From positions 34,558-98,557 of the forward strand of contig UQMJ01000008.1 of the NCBI GenBank assembly GCA_900542035.1: a stretch of DNA of 64,000 bases, read 5' to 3'. The position numbers and the translations under genes were made by a program. Position 1 is the stretch's first letter, and the number at the start of each line of letters is the position of its first letter. Below, in pieces: positions 53,326 through 62,949 of this stretch. This DNA comes from an uncultured Clostridium sp. (GTDB taxonomy: Bacteria > Bacillota > Clostridia > Lachnospirales > Lachnospiraceae). The notes under the pieces were generated by a model, which was not told where the DNA came from, searched no databases, and worked only from the letters and a program-made list of their open reading frames with translations.

Positions 53326-53613
53326 ATGCTGGAACGAAGCGGATTTATGCCGATTCCGTATTTAAAAAAGGCTAAGTTTACGGGAAGTTTTCAGGGAATG
53401 CGTTTCCGTATGGAAAAATCCTCCCGCTTGGCCAAAGGAGGAGAAGAAGGTCAGGAAGAGATCGGCCTTTTAACTTCTGCATGGCCGGAGCCGTATAGTT
53501 TTGACGCAACGGATCCGGAAAAAATCCGGCAGGCCTGGTTTTCGTTTGACGAAGAAGGGATTCAGAAGGGAATCGACTGGCTGAATCAGATCTATGAAGA
53601 GGTAAAGGCCTGA
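53326..53613 (+). CDS. conserved hypothetical protein
   Basis: A 95-residue soluble protein (PYLKKAKFTGSFQGMRFRME...WFSFDEEGIQKGIDWLNQIYEE). No motif that I can assign. GGAGGA lies before the start. Its place between polA and the symporter, with short gaps, suggests co-transcription with polA. Confidence 0.7.
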   Translation: MLERSGFMPIPYLKKAKFTGSFQGMRFRMEKSSRLAKGGEEGQEEIGLLTSAWPEPYSFDATDPEKIRQAWFSFDEEGIQKGIDWLNQIYEEVKA

Positions 53614-53662
53614 AATCAGGGAACTGTTTAAAATGTTCCAGACGAATTACGAAGGAGTTATT

Positions 53663-55060
53663 ATGCTGCAGACAATCGAAGCTGTAAACAGCGCAGTGAA
53701 TCAATTTATATGGGGAGTTCCCGCCATGATCTGTATACTTGGCGTTGGGTTGTATTTAAGCCTGCGCCTCCATTTTATCCAGATCCGCAGGTTTTCCTAT
53801 GCAATGAAAACTACCATTGGAAGAGTATTCCGCAAACGGGAAGCTTCTGACGGGGCTATTACGCCGTTCCAGGCAGTATGTACGGCCCTGGCGGCTACGG
53901 TGGGAACGGGAAATATTGCCGGTGTAGCCGGAGCCATTGCCATCGGAGGCCCAGGAGCCGTATTCTGGATGTGGATATCCGCCCTGCTGGGAATGTGTAC
54001 CAAATTTTCTGAGGTTACCCTGGCAGTCCATTTTCGGGAAACCAATGAAAACGGAGAACTGGTAGGCGGCCCCATGTACTATATCAAAAATGGATTGGGA
54101 AAAAAATGGCAGTTCCTGGCTGTGTTGTTTTCTGTATTTGGAATCTTTACCGTATTCGGGACAGGAAACGCTACTCAGGTCAACACCATTACCGCGGCCA
54201 TTAATTCAGCCCTTTTAAACTACAACCTGATTACAGAAGATTCCACAAAAATGGGCAATCTCATTATGGGAATCGTCCTGGCGCTGATTGTAGGCATGGT
54301 TTTGTTAGGGGGAATCAAGCGGATTGGCCAGGTAACCGAAAAATTAGTGCCGTTTATGGCTCTGTTTTACATCGCCCTGGCTCTTGGTGTGGTAATTCTC
54401 AATTTCGATCAGGTTCCACAGGTATTCGCTTCCATTTTTTACGGAGCTTTTCATCCGGAAGCCATTACAGGCGGCGCAGTGGGAAGCTTGTTTATGAGTA
54501 TGAAAAAGGGAGTTTCCAGAGGGATTTTCTCCAATGAAGCCGGACTGGGTACCGGATCCATCGCCCATGCCTGCGCGGACACCAGAAAGCCGGTAAAACA
54601 GGGATTTTTCGGGATTTTCGAAGTCTTTATGGATACTATTTTAATCTGTACCCTGACCGCTCTGGTTATTTTATGCAGCGGCATACAGGTTCCTTATGGG
54701 GCAGATGCCGGCGCAGAACTGACCATCCGCGGATTTACTGCCGCTTATGGAAACTGGGTTTCGATCTTTACTGCAGTCGCAATGTGCTGCTTTGCATTTT
54801 CCACCATTATCGGCTGGGGACTTTATGGGGCAAGATGCGTGGAGTTTTTATTCTCGTCGAAGCTGATCCGGCCGTTTATGGTAATATATTCCCTGGTTTC
54901 CATTCTGGGAGCTACCATGGATTTAGGCCTTATGTGGAGTATTGCGGACACCTTTAACGGACTGATGGCTATTCCCAACCTGATTGCCGTGTTCCTCCTT
55001 TCCGGAACCGTAGTCAGACTGGTAAAGGAGTATTTTGAGACAGAGGGAAAGGGCTGCTGA
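53663..55060 (+). CDS. AGCS-family sodium:alanine/glycine symporter
   Basis: A 465-residue membrane protein of about 11 helices. ATG 53663 has AAGGAG upstream. Typical family blocks: FIWGVPAMICILGVGLYLSLRL at the start, ALAATVGTGNIAGVAGAIAIGGPGAVFWMWI split near residues 80-110, GPMYYIKNGLG and SNEAGLGTGSIAHA. It imports alanine or glycine with sodium. Confidence 0.93.
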   Translation: MLQTIEAVNSAVNQFIWGVPAMICILGVGLYLSLRLHFIQIRRFSYAMKTTIGRVFRKREASDGAITPFQAVCTALAATVGTGNIAGVAGAIAIGGPGAVFWMWISALLGMCTKFSEVTLAVHFRETNENGELVGGPMYYIKNGLGKKWQFLAVLFSVFGIFTVFGTGNATQVNTITAAINSALLNYNLITEDSTKMGNLIMGIVLALIVGMVLLGGIKRIGQVTEKLVPFMALFYIALALGVVILNFDQVPQVFASIFYGAFHPEAITGGAVGSLFMSMKKGVSRGIFSNEAGLGTGSIAHACADTRKPVKQGFFGIFEVFMDTILICTLTALVILCSGIQVPYGADAGAELTIRGFTAAYGNWVSIFTAVAMCCFAFSTIIGWGLYGARCVEFLFSSKLIRPFMVIYSLVSILGATMDLGLMWSIADTFNGLMAIPNLIAVFLLSGTVVRLVKEYFETEGKGC

Positions 55061-55119
55061 CAGACGTTTGTGAAGATGGGAGACGGACAGACTGGATAAC
55101 AACAGAAGAACTATGGCCT

Positions 55120-55386
55120 TTGTTTGAACAGCACCAGAATCAGGTGTTTTATACGGCAAAGGGCCTGGCATTTACTTATACCATTAAGGGCGGGGAAATG
55201 TTTGTAGACAGACGCTCCAAATCCATTACCAGGGCCACTGTGGAAAAGGCCTATGAAAAGCTGAAAGCAGACAATGGCCAGACCATCCATGGCCCGAAAA
55301 AGCTAAATGTATTTGGAGCGCCTTATATCTGGGCTCTCTTTTCCGGATTGGAACTGATAAAAGGAAAAGAAGAGCTTACAAGGTAA
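55120..55386 (+). CDS. conserved hypothetical protein, start uncertain
   Basis: At least 88 residues (QNQVFYTAKGLAFTYTIKGGEMFVDRRSKSITRATVEKAYEKL...GPKKLNVFGAPYIW), DNA-binding-like or nucleic-acid-related but not assignable. The frame is open upstream to 55039 with plausible protein (TDWITTEELWPLFEQHQ) but contains no ATG, GTG or TTG; TTG 55120 has no ribosome site. CTG 55054 or 55057, just after GGGAAAGGG, is a possible unusual start. It overlaps the end of the opposite peptidase gene by 11 bases. Confidence 0.55.
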   Translation: MFEQHQNQVFYTAKGLAFTYTIKGGEMFVDRRSKSITRATVEKAYEKLKADNGQTIHGPKKLNVFGAPYIWALFSGLELIKGKEELTR

Positions 55387-56377
55387 GATCGGAGACGGCA
55401 GGGTATCTGTGGCTGGAACGGGCGGCCCGTACCGCCTGGTTAATGGCCTTTCCCATTGCGTAGGAAGCCAGGGTTCCGGCAACGTTAATGTCCGCGGGAA
55501 CGTCTCCGACGGATACTGCATAAACCGAGTCTCCGTCTGCAGTAGTGTGAACCGGACGGATGGTGCGGGCAAGGCCGTTTTGCGCCATGGCAGCCAGTTT
55601 GTTTGCCTGGGCCTTTGAAAAAGCGCCGTTGGTCAGGACTGCGCCAATGGTGGTGTTTCCGGTAAAGAGATCCGGCATGGAAGAGACGTCGTTTAAAAAT
55701 GCTTCTTCAGTGGACAGCAGAGCGCTGCGGTTTTGATTTAAAAGGCCGGCAATCTGCTGTCCATTTTCTATGTCAAAAATGTCTCCCAGGGCATTGACTG
55801 CCACGATAGCGCCTACTTTTAACGGGCCGGCCTGGACGGCATAACAGCCGATTCCGCTTTTCATGGCATACGCAGGTCCACGATATTTTCCAACGGTACA
55901 GCCGCAGCCGGCTCCTGCGTTGCCTTCAGGAAGGTCAAATAAGCCGGATGTTATGGCGCTGCGGCGTTTGTCGGCATCTTCACAGGCCTGATAAGCCATC
56001 CGGCTGTCCGGCCGTATGCCAGGATCCCCGATAACCAGGTCAAACAGGCTGGACTGGCAGACTAAGGGGACTTTGGTAATCCCCACGTCAAAGCCAATAT
56101 TCTGTTCTTCTAAATATCTCATGACCCCTCCGGCGGCGTCCAGACCAAAGGCAGAACCGCCGGATAAGAGCAGGGCGTGGATGCCTTCGGATGCAGCCAG
56201 TGGATTTAACAGGGGCGTTTCCCTGGAAGCAGGGCCGCCGCCCCTTACGTCCACGCCGGCAGGAGAACAGCGGTCAAACAGCAAAACGGTACAGCCCGTA
56301 GCCGCTTCTTCGTTCTGGGCGTGGCCGGCAGAAAATCCGCCGATGCTTAACAACGGGATTTCAGTAATAGCGTTCAT
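55376..56377 (-). CDS. P1-family (DmpA/S58) peptidase
   Basis: A 333-residue self-processing N-terminal-nucleophile hydrolase. Landmarks are GFSAGHAQNEEAATGCTVLLFD, LLSGGSAFGLDAAGGVMRYLEE, GNAGAGCGCTVGK and the region TTIGAVLTNGAFSKAQANKLAAMAQNGL around the processing site. Characterised relatives cut N-terminal D-amino or beta-alanyl residues from peptides. It is followed on the same strand by an ECF S component, 14 bases upstream, so the two may form an operon. Confidence 0.88.
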   Translation of the reverse strand: MNAITEIPLLSIGGFSAGHAQNEEAATGCTVLLFDRCSPAGVDVRGGGPASRETPLLNPLAASEGIHALLLSGGSAFGLDAAGGVMRYLEEQNIGFDVGITKVPLVCQSSLFDLVIGDPGIRPDSRMAYQACEDADKRRSAITSGLFDLPEGNAGAGCGCTVGKYRGPAYAMKSGIGCYAVQAGPLKVGAIVAVNALGDIFDIENGQQIAGLLNQNRSALLSTEEAFLNDVSSMPDLFTGNTTIGAVLTNGAFSKAQANKLAAMAQNGLARTIRPVHTTADGDSVYAVSVGDVPADINVAGTLASYAMGKAINQAVRAARSSHRYPAVSDLTL

Positions 56378-56390
56378 AGTTCGTACCCCC

Positions 56391-57083
56391 TTATACGGCA
56401 GATTTTATTGTTCTGCCGGAATGATTTTTTACAACAAAAAGAGCTCTTCCCACTGCCTGGGTTAAAATGGCGGCAATGAGAGCTTCTGGGATTCCGTTTA
56501 GCCCCACGATACCCATAATGACGCCAAACAGCATAGAAGGATCGGTTCCTCCTGCCATTGCATATTGTTCCCCAAACAGCAGGTAAATAAGAGTCATAAC
56601 ACCGACGGTATTGACCATGGAACCGGCAAATCCGGAAATCAGAAGAGAAAAAGAAAGGCTTTTTTTCTTCTTTTTTAAAAGTGAAAACAAACATCCGGCA
56701 ATCAGGCCGATGAGAATACGGGGAACGATGGCGACAATCAGGCTTTCTATGCCGCCGTGAAACTGAGGGCTGAAGCTGTAAAAAGGGGTAAATACAAAGG
56801 AAGTGAGATTTGGCTGTATGGTGGCCTTTACCACACTGGTAATTCCGAAGATGGCGCCCAGCAAAGCCCCTGTTTTGGGTCCGAGAAGGCAGGCGCCGAT
56901 GATGACTGGAATGTGCATGGTGGTGGCATTCATAAAAGGCAGAGGAATATAGCCGAATGGCGTAAAGGCCATGACTATCATAAGCGCAGTTAAAAACGCC
57001 ATCTGGGTCAGAAGATGCACACGGCTGGTTACAGATACTTGGTTGGTTGTTGTATGATTCAATTGTTTCCCTCCTGCTGGCAT
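56391..57083 (-). CDS. ECF transporter S component, pantothenate-type by resemblance
   Basis: A 230-residue membrane protein of six helices that would bind a vitamin and work with the shared ECF energising module. It has MIVMAFTPFGYIPLPFMNATTMHIPVIIG, GPKTGALLGAIFGITSVVKA and SFSPQFHGGIESLIVAIVPRILIG, which resemble PanT (pantothenate); folate or other vitamins cannot be excluded. GGAGGGAA lies before its start on the minus strand. The gene is upstream of the P1 peptidase on the same strand. Confidence 0.8.
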   Translation of the reverse strand: MPAGGKQLNHTTTNQVSVTSRVHLLTQMAFLTALMIVMAFTPFGYIPLPFMNATTMHIPVIIGACLLGPKTGALLGAIFGITSVVKATIQPNLTSFVFTPFYSFSPQFHGGIESLIVAIVPRILIGLIAGCLFSLLKKKKKSLSFSLLISGFAGSMVNTVGVMTLIYLLFGEQYAMAGGTDPSMLFGVIMGIVGLNGIPEALIAAILTQAVGRALFVVKNHSGRTIKSAV

Positions 57084-57343
57084 CCCGTTTTGGGTACGCC
57101 GCGTTATTGTTCCAGGAAAGGAAGTATTTCTGCGGTGCGAAGGAAGAAAGCCGTATTGTCTGGAATTCAGTACAATCGGCAGAATTTGACAGAAACACTT
57201 CCGCTGGAATCTGAAGCTATTGTACGACGGCGCTTTCCAGATTGCAAGAAAAATTTATTTCCAGGATCTATGAAAAATAATATTGATTTCTATAATAATA
57301 TCTAGTATATTATGTTGTAGATTAGCCGAAAGGAGAATCACAT
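57084..57343. promoter_or_regulatory. divergent intergenic region with leader hairpins for the ECF gene
   Basis: Two hairpins are visible for a minus-strand transcript: 57150-57180 (GCCGTATTGT with ACAATCGGC) and, close to the start codon, GGCATCCCG with GGGTACGCC at about 57081-57103 (one bulge). The region is otherwise without recognised riboswitch motifs. For plsX on the plus strand, TATATT-like sequence at about 57305-57310 is a possible -10 box and GAAAGGAG lies before its start. Confidence 0.4.
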
Positions 57344-58357
57344 ATGATTACAGTAGCGGTAGACGCTATGGGCGGAGATTATGCGCCGTCCCAAATGGTA
57401 GCAGGAGCGATAGCTGCCGTCAATTTACGAAAGGACATCAAGGTAGTCCTGGTAGGCCGCAGGGAAGATGTGGAAAGGGAATTGTCCGGAAAGGACTATC
57501 CAAAGGATCAGATTGAGATTGTCCACGCTTCTGAGGTAATTGCTACCGAAGAACCTCCGGTTCATGCCATCCGCAGAAAGAAAGACTCTTCGATTGTTGT
57601 AGGTATGAATCTGGTTAAAAAGAACGAAGCGGACGCATTTGTTTCAGCCGGCAGCTCCGGAGCCATCCTGGTTGGAGGGCAGGTCATTGTCGGAAGGATC
57701 AAGGGCGTGGAGAGACCGCCGCTTGCGCCTCTCATTCCAACGGAAAAAGGCGTGTCATTGCTGATTGACTGCGGAGCCAATGTAGATGCAAGGCCATCTC
57801 ATCTGGTTCAGTTTGCCCGTATGGGTTCTATTTATATGGAACACGTAATGGGAGTAAAGAATCCGAGAGTTGCCATTGTCAATATTGGTGCAGAAGAAGA
57901 AAAGGGGAATGCCCTGGTAAAAGAGACTTTCCCGCTTTTAAAAGAGTGCAGAGACATTCACTTTACCGGCAGCATTGAAGCAAGGGAGATTCCTCATGGA
58001 GGCGCAGATGTGATTGTCTGCGAGGCTTTTGTGGGAAATGTCATTTTAAAGCTTTATGAAGGCGTAGGGGCAACTCTCATAAGTAAAGTAAAGTCCGGTA
58101 TGATGACCAGTTTGCGGAGCAAGATAGGAGCCCTTCTTGTAAAACCGGCATTAAAAGAGACTTTAAAAGCATTTGACGCCAGCCAGTACGGAGGAGCTCC
58201 TCTGTTGGGATTAAACGGCCTGGTAGTAAAGACCCATGGCAATTCCAAGGCCAATGAGGTCTGCAATTCCATTATTCAGTGTGTTACCTTTAAAGAACAG
58301 GGTATCAATGAAAAAATTAAAGAAAGTCTCGCAGCAGAGACCAACGAATCAAATTAG
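57344..58357 (+). CDS. plsX: PlsX, acyl-ACP:phosphate transacylase
   Basis: A 337-residue enzyme that makes acyl-phosphate from acyl-ACP for phospholipid synthesis. It begins VAVDAMGGDYAPSQMVAGA and has EEPPVHAIRRKKDSS, VSAGSSGAILVGG and the C-terminal GAPLLGLNGLVVKTHGNS. GAAAGGAG lies upstream. It starts the plsX-acpP-rnc-smc-ftsY cluster. Confidence 0.96.
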   Translation: MITVAVDAMGGDYAPSQMVAGAIAAVNLRKDIKVVLVGRREDVERELSGKDYPKDQIEIVHASEVIATEEPPVHAIRRKKDSSIVVGMNLVKKNEADAFVSAGSSGAILVGGQVIVGRIKGVERPPLAPLIPTEKGVSLLIDCGANVDARPSHLVQFARMGSIYMEHVMGVKNPRVAIVNIGAEEEKGNALVKETFPLLKECRDIHFTGSIEAREIPHGGADVIVCEAFVGNVILKLYEGVGATLISKVKSGMMTSLRSKIGALLVKPALKETLKAFDASQYGGAPLLGLNGLVVKTHGNSKANEVCNSIIQCVTFKEQGINEKIKESLAAETNESN

Positions 58358-58369
58358 GGAGGATGTAAC

Positions 58370-58600
58370 ATGGAATTCGAAAAACTGCAGAGTATTATCG
58401 CGGAGGTATTAAATATTGAGCCGGATGAGGTTACCATGACTTCTACATTCGTAGACGACTTAGGCGCTGATTCTCTGGATATTTTCCAGATTATTATGGG
58501 CATTGAGGAAGAGTTCGATATTAAAATTCCGGATGATGCCGCTGAGCATATCGTTTCTGTAGGTGATGCTGTAGAGCAGATTAAAAATGCAATAAACTAA
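58370..58600 (+). CDS. acpP: acyl carrier protein
   Basis: A 76-residue acidic carrier; the phosphopantetheine site is Ser in GADSLDIFQ. GGGAGGAT lies before the start, 12 bases after plsX. Confidence 0.96.
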   Translation: MEFEKLQSIIAEVLNIEPDEVTMTSTFVDDLGADSLDIFQIIMGIEEEFDIKIPDDAAEHIVSVGDAVEQIKNAIN

Positions 58601-58614
58601 GAAATGAAAAGCAA

Positions 58615-58646
58615 AAGAGGCTGTCCAGTGGCGCGGCCTCTTTTTT
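58615..58646 (+). terminator. terminator after acpP
   Basis: AAGAGGCT pairs with GGCCTCTT (one GU), followed by TTTTT. rnc begins 18 bases later with its own ribosome site, so read-through is likely in part. Confidence 0.7.
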
Positions 58647-58664
58647 CAATAAAAGGAGGATCTG

Positions 58665-59387
58665 ATGAAACAGACACAAGAAAATCTGGAACAGGCGATT
58701 GGCTACCGCTTCCGCAATAAAAAGCTGCTGACCCAGGCCCTGACCCACAGTTCTTATGCCAATGAACACCGGATGGACAAGATGTACTGCAACGAAAGGC
58801 TGGAATTTTTAGGAGACGCCGTATTAGAGGTGGTATCCAGCGACTTTTTATTTCACCGGTTTCCAGAGATGCCGGAGGGAAATTTAACCAAAACCAGAGC
58901 CAGCATGGTCTGCGAGCCTACTCTGGCTTACTGCGCCAGAGAGATTTCCCTGGGAGACTACCTGCTTTTGGGAAAAGGAGAAGACGCGACCGGCGGAAGA
59001 ATGCGGGAATCCATTACTTCGGATGCGTTAGAGGCGGTAATCGGCGCGATTTATCTGGATGGTGGTCTTGCTAATGCAAAAGAGTTTATTGACCGTTTTG
59101 TACTGAATGATATGGAGCATAAACAGCTCTTTTATGATAGCAAGACTATCCTGCAGGAACTGGTGCAGAGCACGGGAGAGGAGCTTCTTTCCTATGAGAT
59201 TTTAAAGGAGGAAGGACCGGATCACAACAAAGTATTTGAAGTAAGGGCTATGCTGGGAAGCAGGGAAATTGGCAGGGGGGTAGGAAGAACCAAAAAGGCA
59301 GCCGAGCAGACGGCGGCATATAAGGCGATTCTGACCTTAAAAGGCAAATCAGAAGCTTCTTTGCAGGCAGGTGACGTATGTATTTAA
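58665..59387 (+). CDS. rnc: ribonuclease III
   Basis: A 240-residue double-stranded-RNA nuclease. The catalytic signature is ERLEFLGDAVLEVV, with a second acidic site DALEAVIGAIYLDGG and a C-terminal dsRNA-binding domain (KTILQELVQ...GVGRTKKAAEQTAA). AAAGGAGGAT lies upstream. Its end overlaps the start of smc by 10 bases. Confidence 0.97.
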   Translation: MKQTQENLEQAIGYRFRNKKLLTQALTHSSYANEHRMDKMYCNERLEFLGDAVLEVVSSDFLFHRFPEMPEGNLTKTRASMVCEPTLAYCAREISLGDYLLLGKGEDATGGRMRESITSDALEAVIGAIYLDGGLANAKEFIDRFVLNDMEHKQLFYDSKTILQELVQSTGEELLSYEILKEEGPDHNKVFEVRAMLGSREIGRGVGRTKKAAEQTAAYKAILTLKGKSEASLQAGDVCI

Positions 59388-62300
59388 AAAGTATTGAAAT
59401 TCAGGGCTTTAAGTCCTTTGCCAACAAAATTGTCTTTGAATTTCATAATGGAATTACCGGCATTGTAGGCCCCAATGGATCTGGAAAAAGCAATGTAGCC
59501 GATGCAGTCCGCTGGGTGTTGGGAGAGCAGAGGGTCAAGCAGCTTCGGGGCGCTTCCATGCAGGACGTTATTTTTTCCGGAACCGAACTTCGAAAGCCTC
59601 AAGGGTTTGCCTATGTGGCCATTACCCTGGACAACGGAGATCATAAACTGGCTATTGAGTATGACGAGGTAACGGTTTCCAGGCGGCTGTACCGTTCCGG
59701 CGAAAGCGAATACCGGATCAACGGAAGTCCCTGCCGGTTAAAAGACATCAATGAACTGTTTTACGATACCGGTATTGGAAAAGAAGGGTATTCCATTATC
59801 GGACAGGGACAGATTGACAAAATTTTAAGCGGAAAGCCGGAAGAGCGCAGGGAACTGTTTGACGAGGCAGCCGGCATTGTAAAGTTTAAGCGCAGAAAAG
59901 CCATTGCCCAGAAAAAACTGGAAGATGAGCGCCAGAGCCTGGTCAGGGTCAACGATATTTTAAGCGAACTGGAAAAGCAGGTTGGCCCATTAGAGAAACA
60001 GTCCCAGGCGGCAAGAGAATATCTGCGGTTAAAAGAGAACTTAAAGCATCTGGATGCCAATCTCTTTCTGGCTGAGACCAGTTCATTAAAAGGACAGATC
60101 GAATCGGTTTCGAAAAATGAGTCCATTGTATCCCAGGATCTGGAGCGGGTCCAGAAAGAGGCAAAAGCCATCCGCAGCGAATACGACACGTTAGATGCAG
60201 CGCTGACGGTTTTGGATGAAAAAGTAACCGTCGGCCGCAGCGCCCAGGCCCAGGAAACCTTAAAACGGGGGAATCTGGAAGGCCGGATCAACGTTTTAAA
60301 AGAGCAGATTAACACGGAACGGATGAACGCAGAGCACATCCGCCACCGGATGGAATCCATAAAGACAGAGATTGCCCAGAGAGAAGGGGAGATTTCCGGT
60401 TATGAAACAGAAAAAGAAGAGCTGTCACTCCAGATTTCTAAAGTCTTAGAACGTCAGAAAGAGGCAGAACTGTCTTTAATGGAAGAGGACGTTCTGATTG
60501 GGGACACCGAAGGGGCGTTAGAACAGCTGAAACAGTCGGTTATTGACACCTTAAATGAAAAGGCTTCTGTAAATGCCAAAGATCAGCGATATGAGGCAAT
60601 GTTAGAGCAGGTCAATATGCGGAAGGCGGAGGTCAGCCAGAAGCTGTTAAAAAGCAAAAGCGACGAGTCTGTCCAGGACGAACAGATTGCTGAAAAGCAG
60701 ACAGAGCTGGATCAGATTACAGAGAACATCCAGGCTGTCCTTTTAAAGGAAACGGAATTGGAGGAGCAGGTTCAGACGGCTTTGGCAGAGGAAAAGAGAT
60801 TGAACCGCCTGCTGTCGGAACATCAGCAGACCTATCACAGAACCAATACCAAGCTGGAATCTCTGCGCAATCTGTCAGAGCGTTACGAAGGATATGGCCA
60901 GAGCATCCGAAGGGTCATGGAAGTAAAGGACAGGGTGCGGGGAATCCACGGCGTTGTTGCGGATTTGATTACCGCGGAAAAGAAATACGAAGTGGCAATT
61001 GAAACGGCCCTGGGGGGAAGTATCCAGAACATTGTTACCGATTCAGAAGAGACGGCTAAGACCCTGATCGAGTATTTAAAGAAAAATAAATTCGGACGGG
61101 CTACTTTCCTTCCTCTTACCAGTATCGGCAACCGCAGTACCTTTAACCAGGACAAGGCCCTGACAGAAAAAGGCGTGCTGGGACTGGCAAATCAGCTGGT
61201 CAAGGCCGACAAACAGTATGAGGGACTACTAAAATATCTGTTGGGACGGGTTGTGGTTGTGGACACCATTGACAACGCCATTGCCCTTTCCAGAAAATAC
61301 CAGTATTCTTTGAGAATTGTAACTTTAGAAGGCGAGCTGTTAAACGCCGGAGGATCCATGACCGGCGGCGCTTTTAAAAATACCAGCAATCTTTTGGGAA
61401 GAAAGCGGGAAATTGAAGAATTGGAGCATTCCTGCAAGACGGTTCTTCATGAAATCGACAAGGTCAATGAAAACCTGGTATTCCAGGAAGAATTGCTAAA
61501 CGGCATGAATGAAGAACTGGAAGAAAACAGGAGGAAGAAGCAGTCCCTTTATCTGGATCAGAATACCATCCGTCTTGGAATCCGCCAGTTAGAAGCAAAG
61601 AAGACGGAAATCGCAGAATCGGCCTCTGATATGGTTACGGAACACCGGCAGCTGGAAGAGCAGGTAAAGGAAATTACTGGCAGCCGGATGCGGTTAAAGG
61701 AAGAAACGCTCCGGTTAGAAGCCCAGGGAGAGAACAACCAGGAAGAAATCCAGAATCTTTCCAGCCTTCTGGAAAGCTATCGTCAGAAGCGGGAGATCCT
61801 GGCAAAGGATCTGGCGGCTGTCCAGATGGAGACGGCAGGACTTCAGCAGAAGGAGAATTTCTTAAAAGAAAACATCCGACGGGTGCAGGAAGAAATCCGG
61901 AAGGTAAAAGAAGAACTGTCCGGCCTGACAGAAGGAAGCGGAGAAAGCGGTCTGGTTATCCAGGGAAAAGAAGAAGAAATTGCCAGAATTGAAAAAGAAA
62001 TGAAGGATGGGGAACAGCTTTTAGAAACCTTAAAAGAAGAAATCCTGTCGTTATCCCAGGAAAAAGAGGAGACGGCCAGACGGCAGAAGGGATTTTTTGA
62101 CAAAAGGGAAGAGCTGTCCAGGCAGATATCCGGACTGGATAAAGATCTGTTCCGCCTTCAGGGACAGAAAGAAAAGCTGGAAGAACGGATGGAATCCTGC
62201 GCATCGTATATGTGGAACGAGTATGAGCTGACGCACACTACAGCAGAAGAGCTGCGGGACAAAAACCAGACGTCCATACCGGAGATGAAGAAAGACATCG

Positions 62301-62938
62301 AGAGAATAAAAGCCCAGATAAAGGGGCTTGGAAACGTCAACGTCAACGCCATTGAGGATTACAAAGAGGTGTCGGAGCGGTATGAATTTTTGAAAACCCA
62401 GCACGACGACCTGGTAACGGCAGAACAGACCCTGGTTCAGATTATCGAGGAACTGGATACCGGAATGAGACGGCAGTTTGAAGAACAGTTTGCCCTGATC
62501 CGCAAAGAGTTTGATAAGGTATTTAAGGAACTGTTCGGAGGCGGAAGAGGCACGTTAGAGCTGATGGAAGGCGAAGACATCCTGGAAGCAGGCATCCAGA
62601 TTATTTCCCAGCCGCCAGGCAAAAAACTGCAGAATATGATGCAGCTTTCCGGCGGGGAAAAGGCTCTGACAGCCATTGCGCTTTTGTTTGCAATCCAGAA
62701 CTTAAAGCCGTCCCCCTTCTGTCTGCTGGATGAGATAGAGGCGGCCTTAGACGATTCCAACGTAGACCGGTTTGCCGGCTATCTTCATAAGCTGACGGCA
62801 AACACCCAGTTTATTGTAATTACCCACCGGCGCGGCACCATGGTGTCTGCAGACCGGCTTTACGGCATTACCATGCAGGAGAAGGGAGTTTCCGCCCTGG
62901 TTTCTGTTAATTTAATCGAAGCAGATTTAGAAAATTAA
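59378..62938 (+). CDS. smc: chromosome segregation protein SMC
   Basis: An 1186-residue condensin. Walker A is GPNGSGKSN at about 32-40; two long coiled coils flank a hinge at about 520-660 (ending GSMTGGAFKN); the C-terminal ABC signature is LSGGEKALTAIALLF and Walker B is CLLDEIEAALDD. Length is typical. The start lies inside rnc, so translation is coupled. Confidence 0.97.
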   Translation: MYLKSIEIQGFKSFANKIVFEFHNGITGIVGPNGSGKSNVADAVRWVLGEQRVKQLRGASMQDVIFSGTELRKPQGFAYVAITLDNGDHKLAIEYDEVTVSRRLYRSGESEYRINGSPCRLKDINELFYDTGIGKEGYSIIGQGQIDKILSGKPEERRELFDEAAGIVKFKRRKAIAQKKLEDERQSLVRVNDILSELEKQVGPLEKQSQAAREYLRLKENLKHLDANLFLAETSSLKGQIESVSKNESIVSQDLERVQKEAKAIRSEYDTLDAALTVLDEKVTVGRSAQAQETLKRGNLEGRINVLKEQINTERMNAEHIRHRMESIKTEIAQREGEISGYETEKEELSLQISKVLERQKEAELSLMEEDVLIGDTEGALEQLKQSVIDTLNEKASVNAKDQRYEAMLEQVNMRKAEVSQKLLKSKSDESVQDEQIAEKQTELDQITENIQAVLLKETELEEQVQTALAEEKRLNRLLSEHQQTYHRTNTKLESLRNLSERYEGYGQSIRRVMEVKDRVRGIHGVVADLITAEKKYEVAIETALGGSIQNIVTDSEETAKTLIEYLKKNKFGRATFLPLTSIGNRSTFNQDKALTEKGVLGLANQLVKADKQYEGLLKYLLGRVVVVDTIDNAIALSRKYQYSLRIVTLEGELLNAGGSMTGGAFKNTSNLLGRKREIEELEHSCKTVLHEIDKVNENLVFQEELLNGMNEELEENRRKKQSLYLDQNTIRLGIRQLEAKKTEIAESASDMVTEHRQLEEQVKEITGSRMRLKEETLRLEAQGENNQEEIQNLSSLLESYRQKREILAKDLAAVQMETAGLQQKENFLKENIRRVQEEIRKVKEELSGLTEGSGESGLVIQGKEEEIARIEKEMKDGEQLLETLKEEILSLSQEKEETARRQKGFFDKREELSRQISGLDKDLFRLQGQKEKLEERMESCASYMWNEYELTHTTAEELRDKNQTSIPEMKKDIERIKAQIKGLGNVNVNAIEDYKEVSERYEFLKTQHDDLVTAEQTLVQIIEELDTGMRRQFEEQFALIRKEFDKVFKELFGGGRGTLELMEGEDILEAGIQIISQPPGKKLQNMMQLSGGEKALTAIALLFAIQNLKPSPFCLLDEIEAALDDSNVDRFAGYLHKLTANTQFIVITHRRGTMVSADRLYGITMQEKGVSALVSVNLIEADLEN

Positions 62939-62949
62939 GGAGTATGAGT

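Noticed and set aside
57084..57343. THF, TPP or cobalamin riboswitch
   Set aside because: The conserved cores of these classes are not visible.
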